A stretch of DNA of 64,000 nt from the NCBI GenBank assembly GCA_050486225.1, contig JBJHCV010000008.1, positions 78,446-142,445 of the forward strand, in the 5' to 3' direction. The number at the start of each line of letters is the position of its first letter. The first letter of the stretch is position 1. A program made the translations under genes and the position numbers. This DNA is from JBBDIX01 sp050486225 (GTDB lineage: Bacteria; Actinomycetota; Nitriliruptoria; Nitriliruptorales; Nitriliruptoraceae). Under the pieces are notes generated by a model. That model was not told the DNA's origin, did no database searches, and was given only the letters and a program-made list of their open reading frames with translations. This document shows positions 34,236 to 43,031 of this stretch, one piece after another.

Positions 34236-36668
34236 GTGAGCAACCCCGAGCCGACCGTCGAGACGGTCACCCTCACCATCGACGACCACGAGGTCACCGT
34301 CCCCGTCGGGACGCTGATCATCCGTGCCGCCGAACGTCTGGGAACGATCGTCCCGCGCTTCTGTGACCACCCCCTTCTCGACCCGGTCGGGGCGTGCCGC
34401 CAGTGCATCGTGGAGGTCGAGGGCGCGCCGAAGCCCATGATGGCCTGCACCACTCCGGTGGCGCCCGAGATGGTGGTGCGCACCCAACTGACCTCGGAGA
34501 TGGCACGCCGCGGACAGGAGGGCACGCTCGAGTTCCTGCTCGCCAACCACCCGCTCGACTGCCCGATGTGCGACAAGGGTGGTGAGTGCCCGCTGCAGGA
34601 CCAGGCGCTCAGCCACGGGTCCAACACCTCGAGGTTCGTCGAGCAGAAGCGCCGCTACGACAAGCCGGTGGCGGTGAGCGAACAGATCCTGCTCGACCGT
34701 GAACGCTGTGTCCTGTGTGCGCGGTGCACCCGGTTCGCCGAGCAGATCGCCGGCGACCCGTTCATCGAGCTCTACGAACGTGGTGGCCTCGAACAGGTCG
34801 CCGTCTTCGAGGACGAACCCTTCCGCAGCCACTTCTCCGGCAACATCATCCAGATCTGCCCGGTCGGCGCCCTCACCTCGACCTCGTACCGGTTCCGGGC
34901 GCGGCCGTTCGACGTGGTGACGACACCCAGCGTGTGTGACCACTGCTCGGCGGGGTGCACGCTCACCGTGCAGTCGCGTCGTGGCGAGATCCAGCGCCAG
35001 ATGGCACGCACGAACATGGACGTCAACGAGGCGTGGAACTGTGACCGGGGACGCTTCGCCTTCCGCCACGTGACCAGCGACGCGCGGGTCACCGAACCGC
35101 TCGTGCGCACGCGCGACGGGCTCCAGCCCGTCGACTGGGCGCGAGCGCTGCGCACCGCTGCCGCCGCGATCCGCAGGGCCGGCGAGGCCGGTGGGGGTCG
35201 CGTCGCGGTGCTCACCGGTGGACGGCTCGCCGACGAGGACGCGTACGCGGCGAGCCGCTACGCCCGCACGATCCTGCACACCGACGACGTGACCTGGACG
35301 ACGCGGTTCGCCCCCGACGGCGAGACCCAGGAACTCGCGGCGACGGTCGCGCGGACGTCGGCGACCTACGCCGACGTCGAGGCGGCACCGGTCATCGTGG
35401 TCGCGGGGCTCGACCCGGAGGAGGAGGTGCCGATCCTCCACCTGCGACTGCGCAAGGCCTGGCGCAACCGCAAGGCGCGCATCGTGGTGGTCGGCCCGTT
35501 CACGGGAACCCTCGCCGACCTGACCTGGCGCCACGTGGTGACCGCTCCCGGTCAGGAGGCCGCGACGCTGGCCCGACTGGGCGACGTCGCCGCCGACGGT
35601 GTCCTCGGTGAGGTCGCCACGGCACTGGCCGGAGCCGATGGTCCGGTCGTCCTCGTCGGCGAACGTGCGGGCGTGTCCTCGCTGTCCGCCGCGGCGGACC
35701 TGGCGCGCGCGGCAGGAGGATCGGTGGCGTACGTGCCCCGCCGCGCCGGCGCACGGGGCGCGCTCGACGCGGGACTGTCCGCGGGGCTGCTGCCCGGTGG
35801 ACGTCTGCTCGCCGACACGGCGGACCGTGCCGAGGTCGAGGCCGTGTGGGGCGCCCTGCCGACCGAGCAGGGCCGCAGCCTGCACGAGATCCTCACGGCT
35901 GCGGCTGCGGGCGAGATCGACGTGCTCCACCTCATCGGGGTCGACCTGGTGCGTGACGCCGCCTCGGTGGAGCTCGCGCGCGCGGCACTGGAACGCACCC
36001 CGACGGTGATCGTCCAGGACCTCGCCCGCACCGACACCGTGGACGAGTTCGCCGACGTGGTCCTGCCCGCGACGGCGAGGCAGGAACGCGAGGGAACCGC
36101 GACGAACCTGGAGGGCCGCAGTCAGCGCTTCCGCCGGGCGGTCGACGCACCCGGCCACGCACAGGACGACTGGCGGATCCTGCGTCAGCTCGCAGCCGTC
36201 ATCGGCGGGGACCTCGGGTTCGACGACCTCGACGCGATCCGGGCCGAGCGAGCACGACTGGGCGTCCGCGCGACCCCGCACCCACACCCCCCGGTCGTGG
36301 TTCCCGACGAACCTGCGCGGACCCCGGACGGCCTCGCGGTCGTCGCACGGCCGCTGCTGCTCGACGAGGGGGTCATGCTCCGGGGTGCCGACGACCTGCT
36401 GGCCACACGCCGCGATCCGGTCGCCGTGGTCTCCCCAGAGGACGCCGAACGGCTCGGGATCGTCGACGGCACGCCTGTCGAGGTGTCCCGAGGTGACGTG
36501 CGTCTCACCCTGCCTGCCCGGGTCGACGCCGCTGTCGCACCCGGCGTGGTGGTCGTGCCATCGAACTCCACACCCGAACCGGTCGGTGCGCTCACGGACC
36601 GTGACGGTCGGCTCGAGGTGGCGGTCACCGTGGCCGAGTCCGCACCGGTCGGGGAGGGCGTGCGATGA
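34236..36668 (+). CDS. nuoG: NADH-quinone oxidoreductase subunit G (copy 1)
   Basis: An 810-residue Fe-S subunit. An N-terminal [2Fe-2S] ferredoxin domain (FCDHPLLDPVGACRQCIVEVEG, key cysteines in CDHP and CRQC) is followed by the His/Cys [4Fe-4S] site (HPLDCPMCDKGGECPLQD), the third site (CVLCARCTRFAEQ with IQICPVGAL) and a fourth in CDHCSAGCTLTVQ. A molybdopterin-oxidoreductase-like domain completes it, without evident metal catalysis. It starts one base after the nuoF stop, with GTG. It conducts electrons from NuoF toward NuoB. Confidence 0.94.
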   Translation: MSNPEPTVETVTLTIDDHEVTVPVGTLIIRAAERLGTIVPRFCDHPLLDPVGACRQCIVEVEGAPKPMMACTTPVAPEMVVRTQLTSEMARRGQEGTLEFLLANHPLDCPMCDKGGECPLQDQALSHGSNTSRFVEQKRRYDKPVAVSEQILLDRERCVLCARCTRFAEQIAGDPFIELYERGGLEQVAVFEDEPFRSHFSGNIIQICPVGALTSTSYRFRARPFDVVTTPSVCDHCSAGCTLTVQSRRGEIQRQMARTNMDVNEAWNCDRGRFAFRHVTSDARVTEPLVRTRDGLQPVDWARALRTAAAAIRRAGEAGGGRVAVLTGGRLADEDAYAASRYARTILHTDDVTWTTRFAPDGETQELAATVARTSATYADVEAAPVIVVAGLDPEEEVPILHLRLRKAWRNRKARIVVVGPFTGTLADLTWRHVVTAPGQEAATLARLGDVAADGVLGEVATALAGADGPVVLVGERAGVSSLSAAADLARAAGGSVAYVPRRAGARGALDAGLSAGLLPGGRLLADTADRAEVEAVWGALPTEQGRSLHEILTAAAAGEIDVLHLIGVDLVRDAASVELARAALERTPTVIVQDLARTDTVDEFADVVLPATARQEREGTATNLEGRSQRFRRAVDAPGHAQDDWRILRQLAAVIGGDLGFDDLDAIRAERARLGVRATPHPHPPVVVPDEPARTPDGLAVVARPLLLDEGVMLRGADDLLATRRDPVAVVSPEDAERLGIVDGTPVEVSRGDVRLTLPARVDAAVAPGVVVVPSNSTPEPVGALTDRDGRLEVAVTVAESAPVGEGVR

Positions 36669-37852
36669 CGACCGCGCCCCTGTGGGTGTCGCTGCTCACC
36701 ACCGTCGTGGTGTTCGCCTACTTCCTGCTGACCACCGCGCTGCTGATCTGGGCGGAACGCCGCATCGTCGCGCGGATGCAGCAGCGTGTCGGCCCGAACC
36801 GGGTCGGGCCGTTCGGCGTGCTGCAGACGCTTGTCGACGGGTTGAAGATGTTCTTCAAGGAGGACGTCACCCCGGCGATGGTGCGCCAGCCGATCTTCAC
36901 GATCGCGCCGCTGGTCGGGGTCGTCGCCGGGTTCCTGTCCATCGCCGTCATCCCGATCGGTGGCGAGGTCACCCTGTTCGGCGAGACCTTCACGCTGGTC
37001 GTCGCCGACCTCCACGTCGGTGTCCTGTGGGTGCTCGCGATGGGTTCCATCCACGTCTACAGCGTGTTCCTCGCCGGCTGGGCGTCGGCATCTCCCTACC
37101 CGCTGCTGGGTGGTGTGCGCGCGAGCGCCCAGATGGTGTCGTACGAGATCGCCCAGGGGCTCGCGGTCGCGAGTGTGTTCATCTACGCGGGGTCGCTCCG
37201 TGTGTCCGACATCATCGAGGCCCAGTCCGGTGACGGACTGCTGGTGGGCATGCCCGGCTGGTTCGCCATCCCGCTGTTCCCTGCGTTCCTCGTGTTCGTC
37301 ATCGGCATGGTCGCCGAGGCCGGTCGACCGCCCTTCGACCTCGCCGAGGCGGAGGGGGAACTGGTCGCCGGGTTCCACACCGAGTACTCGGGGATGCGCT
37401 TCGGCATGTTCATGCTCGCCGAGTTCATGTCCGTCGTGACCATGTCCGCCATCGTGGTCACCCTGTTCCTCGGTGGCCCGGCAGGCCCGACGTTCGGTCT
37501 GCCCGAACCCATCGCGGCGCTCATGCCGACGGTCTGGTTCACCGTCAAGATGGCGGCGTTCATCTTCTTCTTCATCCTTCTGCGAGGCGCACTGCCGCGG
37601 ACGCGGTACCACCGCCTGATGGACCTCGGGTGGAAGGTGCTCATCCCGATCGCGCTCGTGTGGACGCTCGTCACGGCAGCGGTGGTGCTCGTCAACGAGC
37701 AGGGTGGGCTGTCGAGCCAGGTGCGCCTGGGCATGGGTGCGGTTGCCGGCGTGCTGCTGCTCGCCGTGCTGTTCGCATCCTCGCCCGAGGGGGACGACAC
37801 GGAACCGCCGACGGCCCGTCGGACCGACGACCGCAAGGAGGTGGCGCCATGA
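36665..37852 (+). CDS. nuoH: NADH-quinone oxidoreductase subunit H (copy 1)
   Basis: A 395-residue membrane subunit lining the quinone chamber. Signature regions are ERRIVARMQQRVGPNRVGPFG, GWASASPYPLLGGVRASAQMVSYE (key words GWAS and RASAQMVSYE) and EAGRPPFDLAEAEGELVAGFHTEYSG (key words RPPFDLAEAE and HTEYSG). A short polar tail rich in Asp/Arg (EGDDTEPPTARRTDDRK) ends it. It overlaps nuoG and nuoI by four bases each. Confidence 0.95.
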   Translation: MTTAPLWVSLLTTVVVFAYFLLTTALLIWAERRIVARMQQRVGPNRVGPFGVLQTLVDGLKMFFKEDVTPAMVRQPIFTIAPLVGVVAGFLSIAVIPIGGEVTLFGETFTLVVADLHVGVLWVLAMGSIHVYSVFLAGWASASPYPLLGGVRASAQMVSYEIAQGLAVASVFIYAGSLRVSDIIEAQSGDGLLVGMPGWFAIPLFPAFLVFVIGMVAEAGRPPFDLAEAEGELVAGFHTEYSGMRFGMFMLAEFMSVVTMSAIVVTLFLGGPAGPTFGLPEPIAALMPTVWFTVKMAAFIFFFILLRGALPRTRYHRLMDLGWKVLIPIALVWTLVTAAVVLVNEQGGLSSQVRLGMGAVAGVLLLAVLFASSPEGDDTEPPTARRTDDRKEVAP

Positions 37853-38559
37853 TCGACCTCGGCGTGCCGCCCGCACTCGTGACCGCCGCGACGTTCGCGG
37901 TGCTCGTCACCCTCGCGTGGGTGCTGCTGACCCGGACGGTGCTCGGACGTGGGTTCTCCGTGCCGCTGCGCACGATGTTCCGCCGCCCCGAGACCGCGCA
38001 GTACCCGGAGGAGCCCAGGCCCGTCCAGGAACGGTTCCACGGTCGGCACCAGCTCAACCGCTACGACGACGGCCTGGAGAAGTGCATCGGCTGTGAGCTC
38101 TGTGCGTGGGCGTGTCCGGCGGACGCGATCTACGTCCAGGGTGCCGACAACACCGAGGCAGAACGGTTCTCGCCCGGTGAGCGGTATGCCGAGGACTACC
38201 AGATCAACTACAGCCGTTGCATCCTGTGTGGACTGTGCATCGAGGCGTGCCCGACGCGCGCGCTGACGATGACCCACGACTACGAGATCTCCGAGGGCAG
38301 CCGCTCCGACCTGGTGTGGACCAAGGACCGGCTGCTCGCGCCGCCGCCGGAGGGAACGTCCGACACGCCCCACACGGGCGCGCACGTCCGGGCACGTGGA
38401 CGCAACTACTACGGCGGACTCGCCGTCACCCCGCCGATGGTGCAGGCAGGTTCCGTTCCCCCGGCGACCGCCTCGGTGTTCCGGCTCGCTGCGGAGACCC
38501 TTCCGATGCACCCCGGGGATGCGGCGCCCGTCGAGGCCGACGACGAGGGACAGGAGTGA
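37849..38559 (+). CDS. nuoI: NADH-quinone oxidoreductase subunit I with N-terminal membrane segment (copy 1)
   Basis: A 236-residue ferredoxin-type subunit. Two [4Fe-4S] motifs are present: Cys79, 82, 85, 89 (KCIGCELCAWACP) and Cys124, 127, 130, 134 (RCILCGLCIEACP). FHGRHQLNRYDDGLEKC and YAEDYQINYSRC are typical of actinobacterial NuoI. Residues 9-33 form a clear hydrophobic helix before the conserved part, which I do not expect in NuoI, whose usual N-terminus is a short amphipathic region. AAGGAGG lies eight bases before the ATG at 37849, so this start is well supported. Confidence 0.94.
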   Translation: MIDLGVPPALVTAATFAVLVTLAWVLLTRTVLGRGFSVPLRTMFRRPETAQYPEEPRPVQERFHGRHQLNRYDDGLEKCIGCELCAWACPADAIYVQGADNTEAERFSPGERYAEDYQINYSRCILCGLCIEACPTRALTMTHDYEISEGSRSDLVWTKDRLLAPPPEGTSDTPHTGAHVRARGRNYYGGLAVTPPMVQAGSVPPATASVFRLAAETLPMHPGDAAPVEADDEGQE

Positions 38560-39281
38560 TCGTGCCGTTCTCGTCGACCGTGACGTTCCTCGGGCCGCTG
38601 CCCGGGGAGGTCGTCGCGTTCTGGCTGTTCGCCGTGCTCGCCCTGGGGTCCGCCATCGCGGTCATCGCCATGCGCGACATCGTCCACGGCGCACTGATGC
38701 TCGTCGTCAACCTGCTCGCGATCGCCGGTCTGTACCTGACCCTGGAGTCGTCGTTCCTGTCGATCATCCAGGTCCTCGTGTACGGCGGCGCCATCATGGT
38801 GCTCTTCCTGTTCGTGATCATGCTGCTCGGGGTGCATCGCGACGACCTGCTCCTCGCTCGGGCGCGGCGGTCCTGGCTGCTCGCGACCGGAGCGGGGATC
38901 GTCCTGTCGGCCGCGCTCCTGCTCGCCTTCGTCGGTTCATACACCGGACCGGGATCGGTGTGCGGGCCCGACGTGGTCGCCACCGACGGGGTTCGCTGTG
39001 TCGGCCTCGAACAGACGCTCGGTGAGGACCGGTCCGGTGTCGCGTTCCTCGGCCTGCGTCTGTTCACGCGTTACACGTACGCGTTCGAACTCTCGGCCCT
39101 GCTGCTGACCGTCGCGACCATCGGCGCGGTGATCCTTGCGCGCCGACGGGACCTTGAACCCGAGGACCTCGACGACACGGCGAGGGTGCTCGGGGACGGC
39201 GACGGGGACGGCGAGGACCTCGTCGACCCGACGACCGACGACGCGGCCACCGCCGGCAGCACCGACCGGCAGGAGGGCTGA
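38556..39281 (+). CDS. nuoJ: NADH-quinone oxidoreductase subunit J (copy 1)
   Basis: A 241-residue five-helix subunit. Family elements are AMRDIVHGALMLVVNLLAIAGLYL and the LVYGGAIMVLFLFVIMLLGVHR helix. Residues 115-160 form an extra outside loop, and the tail is very acidic (GDGDGDGEDLVDPTTDD). The GTG overlaps the nuoI stop; a GTG two codons later with AGGAG before it is an equally good start. Confidence 0.92.
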   Translation: MIVPFSSTVTFLGPLPGEVVAFWLFAVLALGSAIAVIAMRDIVHGALMLVVNLLAIAGLYLTLESSFLSIIQVLVYGGAIMVLFLFVIMLLGVHRDDLLLARARRSWLLATGAGIVLSAALLLAFVGSYTGPGSVCGPDVVATDGVRCVGLEQTLGEDRSGVAFLGLRLFTRYTYAFELSALLLTVATIGAVILARRRDLEPEDLDDTARVLGDGDGDGEDLVDPTTDDAATAGSTDRQEG

Positions 39282-39283
39282 CC

Positions 39284-39583
39284 GTGGCGATCGGCTACTA
39301 CTACGTGCTCTCCGGGCTGCTGTTCACCATCGGCCTCGTCGGGGTGACGGTCCGGCGCAACGCACTCGTGCTGTTCATGTGCGTGGAACTGATGCTCAAT
39401 GCCGTGAACCTCACGCTTGCCGCGGCCGCGCGGATGTGGGGCGGCCCCGATGGGCAGGTGTTCGTGTTCTTCGTGATCGTGGTCGCGGCCGCCGAGGTCG
39501 TGGTCGGGCTGGCACTGCTCATGAACCTGTACTTCCGTCGAGGGACGCTCGACGTCGACGTCCCCCAGCTGCTGAGGTACTGA
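39284..39583 (+). CDS. nuoK: NADH-quinone oxidoreductase subunit K (copy 1)
   Basis: A 99-residue three-helix subunit with RRNALVLFMCVELMLNAVNL, in which the conserved glutamates of helices 1 and 2 take part in proton coupling, and VVAAAEVVVGLALLMNLYFRRG. It starts two bases after nuoJ with GTG and ends one base before nuoL. Confidence 0.94.
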   Translation: MAIGYYYVLSGLLFTIGLVGVTVRRNALVLFMCVELMLNAVNLTLAAAARMWGGPDGQVFVFFVIVVAAAEVVVGLALLMNLYFRRGTLDVDVPQLLRY

Positions 39584-39584
39584 C

Positions 39585-41528
39585 GTGACCCTGCTCGCCG
39601 CCGACGTCGCGTCGGTCAACGAGGTTGCCAGTGCGACCGCAGGAGCGGTCGCACTGGCCTGGCTCGTCCCGGTGATCCCGTTCGTGGGGTTCCTCGCGGT
39701 CCTGCTGACCACCCGTGTGCTCGCCGACCGTGCCGCCCACCTCGCACTCGGTGCCGCCGTCGCCGCATTCGTCCTGTCGATCGCGATCGCGATGCAGGTC
39801 ATCGCCGAGCCCGCGACGTACCTGCGTGCGATGCCGACCTGGATCGAGGTCGGTGACCTGCGGGTCACGTTCGAACTGCTCGTGGACCAGTTGACCGCCG
39901 TGATGCTGCTCGTCGTGACCGGTGTCGGTCTCCTCGTCCACGTGTACTCGGTCGGCTACATGCACGGCGACGAGCGCTACCCCCGGTTCTTCGCGTACCT
40001 CAACCTGTTCCTCGCGTCGATGCTCGTCCTGGTGCTCGGGTCGAACCTGCTCACCCTGTTCCTCGGCTGGGAGCTGGTCGGGCTGTCGAGCTACCTGCTC
40101 ATCGGCTTCTGGTTCGAACGCACGGAGTACGCGACCGCCGCGAAGAAGGCGTTCGTCACCAACCGGGTCGGCGACGTCTCGTTCATGGTCGCGATGTTCC
40201 TCGCCTTCGCGACCTTCGGGACGCTCGACATCCTCACGATCAACGCCGAGGCCGCCACGGTGTCGTCGAGCACCGCGTTCCTCCTGACGGCGCTGCTGCT
40301 CGGTGGCGCGGTCGCGAAGTCCGCCCAGATCCCGCTGTACGTCTGGCTGCCCGACGCCATGGCCGGACCGACACCGGTGTCCGCGCTCATCCACGCCGCG
40401 ACGATGGTGACCGCCGGCGTCTACCTGATGGTGCGGATGTCTCCCGTGGTCGTGGGATCGGTCGACGCGATGACCCTGATCGCCTGGATCGGTGCCGCGA
40501 CGGCCCTGATGGCGGCCCTGATCGCGGTGCGCCAGGACGACATCAAGAAGATCCTCGCGTACTCGACCGTGTCGCAGCTGGGGTTCATGTTCATCGCCGT
40601 CGGCGTCGGCGCGTTCCGCGAGGGGATCTTCCACCTGGTCACCCACGCCTTCTTCAAGGGCCTGCTCTTCCTCGCGGCCGGCTCCGTCATGCACGCGATG
40701 GCCAACCGCACGGACGTGTGGCAGATGGGTGGCCTGCGGCGTGTCATGCCGGTGACCTTCTGGACCTCGGCCGTGGCGTGGCTGGCGATCGCCGGTGTGC
40801 CGCCGTTCGCCGGGTTCTTCTCCAAGGACCAGATCCTCACCGAGGCGTACATGCACGGGTTCGGCGGGGTGTGGGCGGTCGGACTCGCCGCAGCCGTGCT
40901 CACCGCGTTCTACATGTCACGGTGGTTCTTCCTGGTGTTCCTCGGTCCGCCCCGTCATCCCGCCGACGTCCACCCGCACGAGTCGCCACGGTCGATGACC
41001 GTCCCGCTGATCGTGCTCGGGGTGCTGTCCGCCGTCGGGGGGCTGGCACTCAACCCTGTCCACCACGGGCCCCTGTACCGGTTCCTCGCCCCCGTGACCG
41101 CCGACGTGGGCGGGCTTGGACTCACTCCGGCCGGACCGCTGGGCGAACCGGTGCTCATCGGGATCGCCATCGTCGCCGCGGTCGTCGGCATCGGGGTGGC
41201 GTGGCTGGCGTACGTGCGTCGGGACGTGACCGCCGGGCGGGAGTCGGAGCCGATCCGCGGACGACTGGCTGACCTGCTCGAGCGGCGCCTCCTCGTCGAC
41301 GAGTTCTACGAGGCCATCCTCGTGCGAGGCGGCGGGGGACTCGCGCGCGCCGCGGTGTGGTTCGACACCCGGGTCGTCGACCGGGCCGTCGACGGGGTGG
41401 GCGCCGCCTCACTCACGATCGCACGGACCGGGCGTCGCGCGCAGGCCGGTCCAGTCCGTACGTACGTCGCCGCCGTCGTCGTCGGTGCCATCGCGCTGAT
41501 CGCCGTCGTCATCGCCAGGGTGGTCTGA
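39585..41528 (+). CDS. nuoL: NADH-quinone oxidoreductase subunit L (copy 1)
   Basis: A 647-residue antiporter-like proton-pumping subunit with about 16 helices. Core motifs are GWELVGLSSYLLIGFWFER, LPDAMAGPTPVSALIHAATM, the QDDIKKILAYSTVSQLG region and the GFFSKDQIL element. The C-terminal part contains the long lateral helix and ends with a final hydrophobic span (AAVVVGAIALIAVVIARVV). The GTG lies directly after nuoK. Confidence 0.95.
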   Translation: MTLLAADVASVNEVASATAGAVALAWLVPVIPFVGFLAVLLTTRVLADRAAHLALGAAVAAFVLSIAIAMQVIAEPATYLRAMPTWIEVGDLRVTFELLVDQLTAVMLLVVTGVGLLVHVYSVGYMHGDERYPRFFAYLNLFLASMLVLVLGSNLLTLFLGWELVGLSSYLLIGFWFERTEYATAAKKAFVTNRVGDVSFMVAMFLAFATFGTLDILTINAEAATVSSSTAFLLTALLLGGAVAKSAQIPLYVWLPDAMAGPTPVSALIHAATMVTAGVYLMVRMSPVVVGSVDAMTLIAWIGAATALMAALIAVRQDDIKKILAYSTVSQLGFMFIAVGVGAFREGIFHLVTHAFFKGLLFLAAGSVMHAMANRTDVWQMGGLRRVMPVTFWTSAVAWLAIAGVPPFAGFFSKDQILTEAYMHGFGGVWAVGLAAAVLTAFYMSRWFFLVFLGPPRHPADVHPHESPRSMTVPLIVLGVLSAVGGLALNPVHHGPLYRFLAPVTADVGGLGLTPAGPLGEPVLIGIAIVAAVVGIGVAWLAYVRRDVTAGRESEPIRGRLADLLERRLLVDEFYEAILVRGGGGLARAAVWFDTRVVDRAVDGVGAASLTIARTGRRAQAGPVRTYVAAVVVGAIALIAVVIARVV

Positions 41529-41531
41529 CCG

Positions 41532-43031
41532 ATGGGGATCCTCACACTCACCGTCACGCTGCCCCTGATCGGGGCCCTCGTCATCGCGGTCGCCGGACTC
41601 ACCGAACGCGCCTCGAAGTGGGTTGCGCTGGCGACGGCGCTCGGAACCTTCGTCGTCTCGCTCGTCGTGCTGTCCGGATTCGACCTCGCCGACCCGGGCC
41701 TGCAGATGGCGAAACGGCTGGCGTGGATCCCCGCGATCGGTGCGGACTTCTCGCTCGCCGTGGACGGCACGAGCCTCGCGCTGATCCTGCTGACGACCTT
41801 CCTCACCCCGATCGTGCTGGTTGCCTCCTGGGACAGCATCTCCGACCGGGTGGTCGGATACCTGATCGCGTTCCTCGTGCTCGAGGCCGCCGTCATCGGT
41901 GTGTTCGCCGCGACCGACCTGCTGCTGTTCTACGTGTTCTTCGAGTTCAGCCTCGTGCCGATGTACCTGATCATCGGCATCTGGGGCGGGGCACAGCGCC
42001 GGTACGCCGCGATCAAGTTCTTCCTGTACACGCTGCTCGGTGGACTCGTGATGCTCGTCGCGATCCTCTACCTGCAGGTCCAGGCGGGCAGCTTCTCCTA
42101 CGACGCGGTCAGCGCGCTGTCGCTCGGTCCGACCGAGCAGCGATGGCTGTTCGCTGCGTTCCTGCTCGCCTTCGCCGTCAAGGTGCCCCTGTTCCCCGTG
42201 CACACGTGGCTCCCTGCCGCACACACGGAGGCGCCGACCGGCGGTTCGGTGATGCTGGCCGCCGTGCTGCTCAAGCTGGGGACGTTCGGTCTGCTGCGCT
42301 ATGCGCTGCCGATCCTGCCGGACGCGACCGTGCAGTTCGCTCCCTGGCTGCTCGCGGTGTCGGTCGTCGGGATCCTGTACGGCGCGGTCGTCGCCCTCCT
42401 GCAGGCGGACGTGAAGCGACTCGTCGCCTACTCGTCGGTGAGCCACATGGGCTTCGTCGTGCTCGGCATGTTCGCCCTGAACACGACCGCGACCTCGGCC
42501 TCCGTCGTCCAGATGATCAACCACGGGCTGTCGACGGGTGCGCTGTTCCTCCTCATCGGGTTCCTGTACGAGCGACGACACACGCGCATGATCGCCGACT
42601 TCGGAGGCCTGGCGCGCAGCGTGCCGGTGCTGGCCGGGCTGTGGTTGGTCGTGTCGCTGTCGTCGCTCGCGCTGCCGGGACTGAACGGGTTCGTCGGCGA
42701 GTTCCCCATCCTGCTCGGGACCTTCCAGGTCAACCGGGCCGCCGGGGTACTCGCGGCGTTCGGTGCGGTGCTCGCCGCCCTCTACCTGTTGTGGGCGTAC
42801 CAGCGCATGTTCCACGGTCCACTGGAGTCCGAGGAGAACCGGACGACCCGTGACCTGACGACGCGCGAGGTCGGCGTGCTGGTGCCGCTCATCGCGCTCA
42901 TCGTCGCGATCGGGGTGTACCCGAAGCCGGTCTTCGACCTCGTGACCCCGTCGGTCGACCGGGTCCTGATGGAGGTCGAGGCCGGGGTCACCGTTCCGAC
43001 GGACCACCTCGGTGCGGAGGACGCGCGATGA
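41532..43031 (+). CDS. nuoM: NADH-quinone oxidoreductase subunit M (copy 1)
   Basis: A 499-residue antiporter-like subunit. Visible motifs are FFEFSLVPMYLIIGIWGG, FPVHTWLPAAHTEAPTGGS and DVKRLVAYSSVSHMGFVVLG, with the conserved Glu in the first and lysines in the later ones that form the proton channel in this family. It overlaps nuoN by four bases. Confidence 0.95.
   Translation: MGILTLTVTLPLIGALVIAVAGLTERASKWVALATALGTFVVSLVVLSGFDLADPGLQMAKRLAWIPAIGADFSLAVDGTSLALILLTTFLTPIVLVASWDSISDRVVGYLIAFLVLEAAVIGVFAATDLLLFYVFFEFSLVPMYLIIGIWGGAQRRYAAIKFFLYTLLGGLVMLVAILYLQVQAGSFSYDAVSALSLGPTEQRWLFAAFLLAFAVKVPLFPVHTWLPAAHTEAPTGGSVMLAAVLLKLGTFGLLRYALPILPDATVQFAPWLLAVSVVGILYGAVVALLQADVKRLVAYSSVSHMGFVVLGMFALNTTATSASVVQMINHGLSTGALFLLIGFLYERRHTRMIADFGGLARSVPVLAGLWLVVSLSSLALPGLNGFVGEFPILLGTFQVNRAAGVLAAFGAVLAALYLLWAYQRMFHGPLESEENRTTRDLTTREVGVLVPLIALIVAIGVYPKPVFDLVTPSVDRVLMEVEAGVTVPTDHLGAEDAR

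Noticed and set aside
33918..36287. 789-codon reverse frame opposite nuoG
   Set aside because: It is a shadow of nuoF/nuoG, whose Fe-S motifs are intact; no ribosome binding site or family features.
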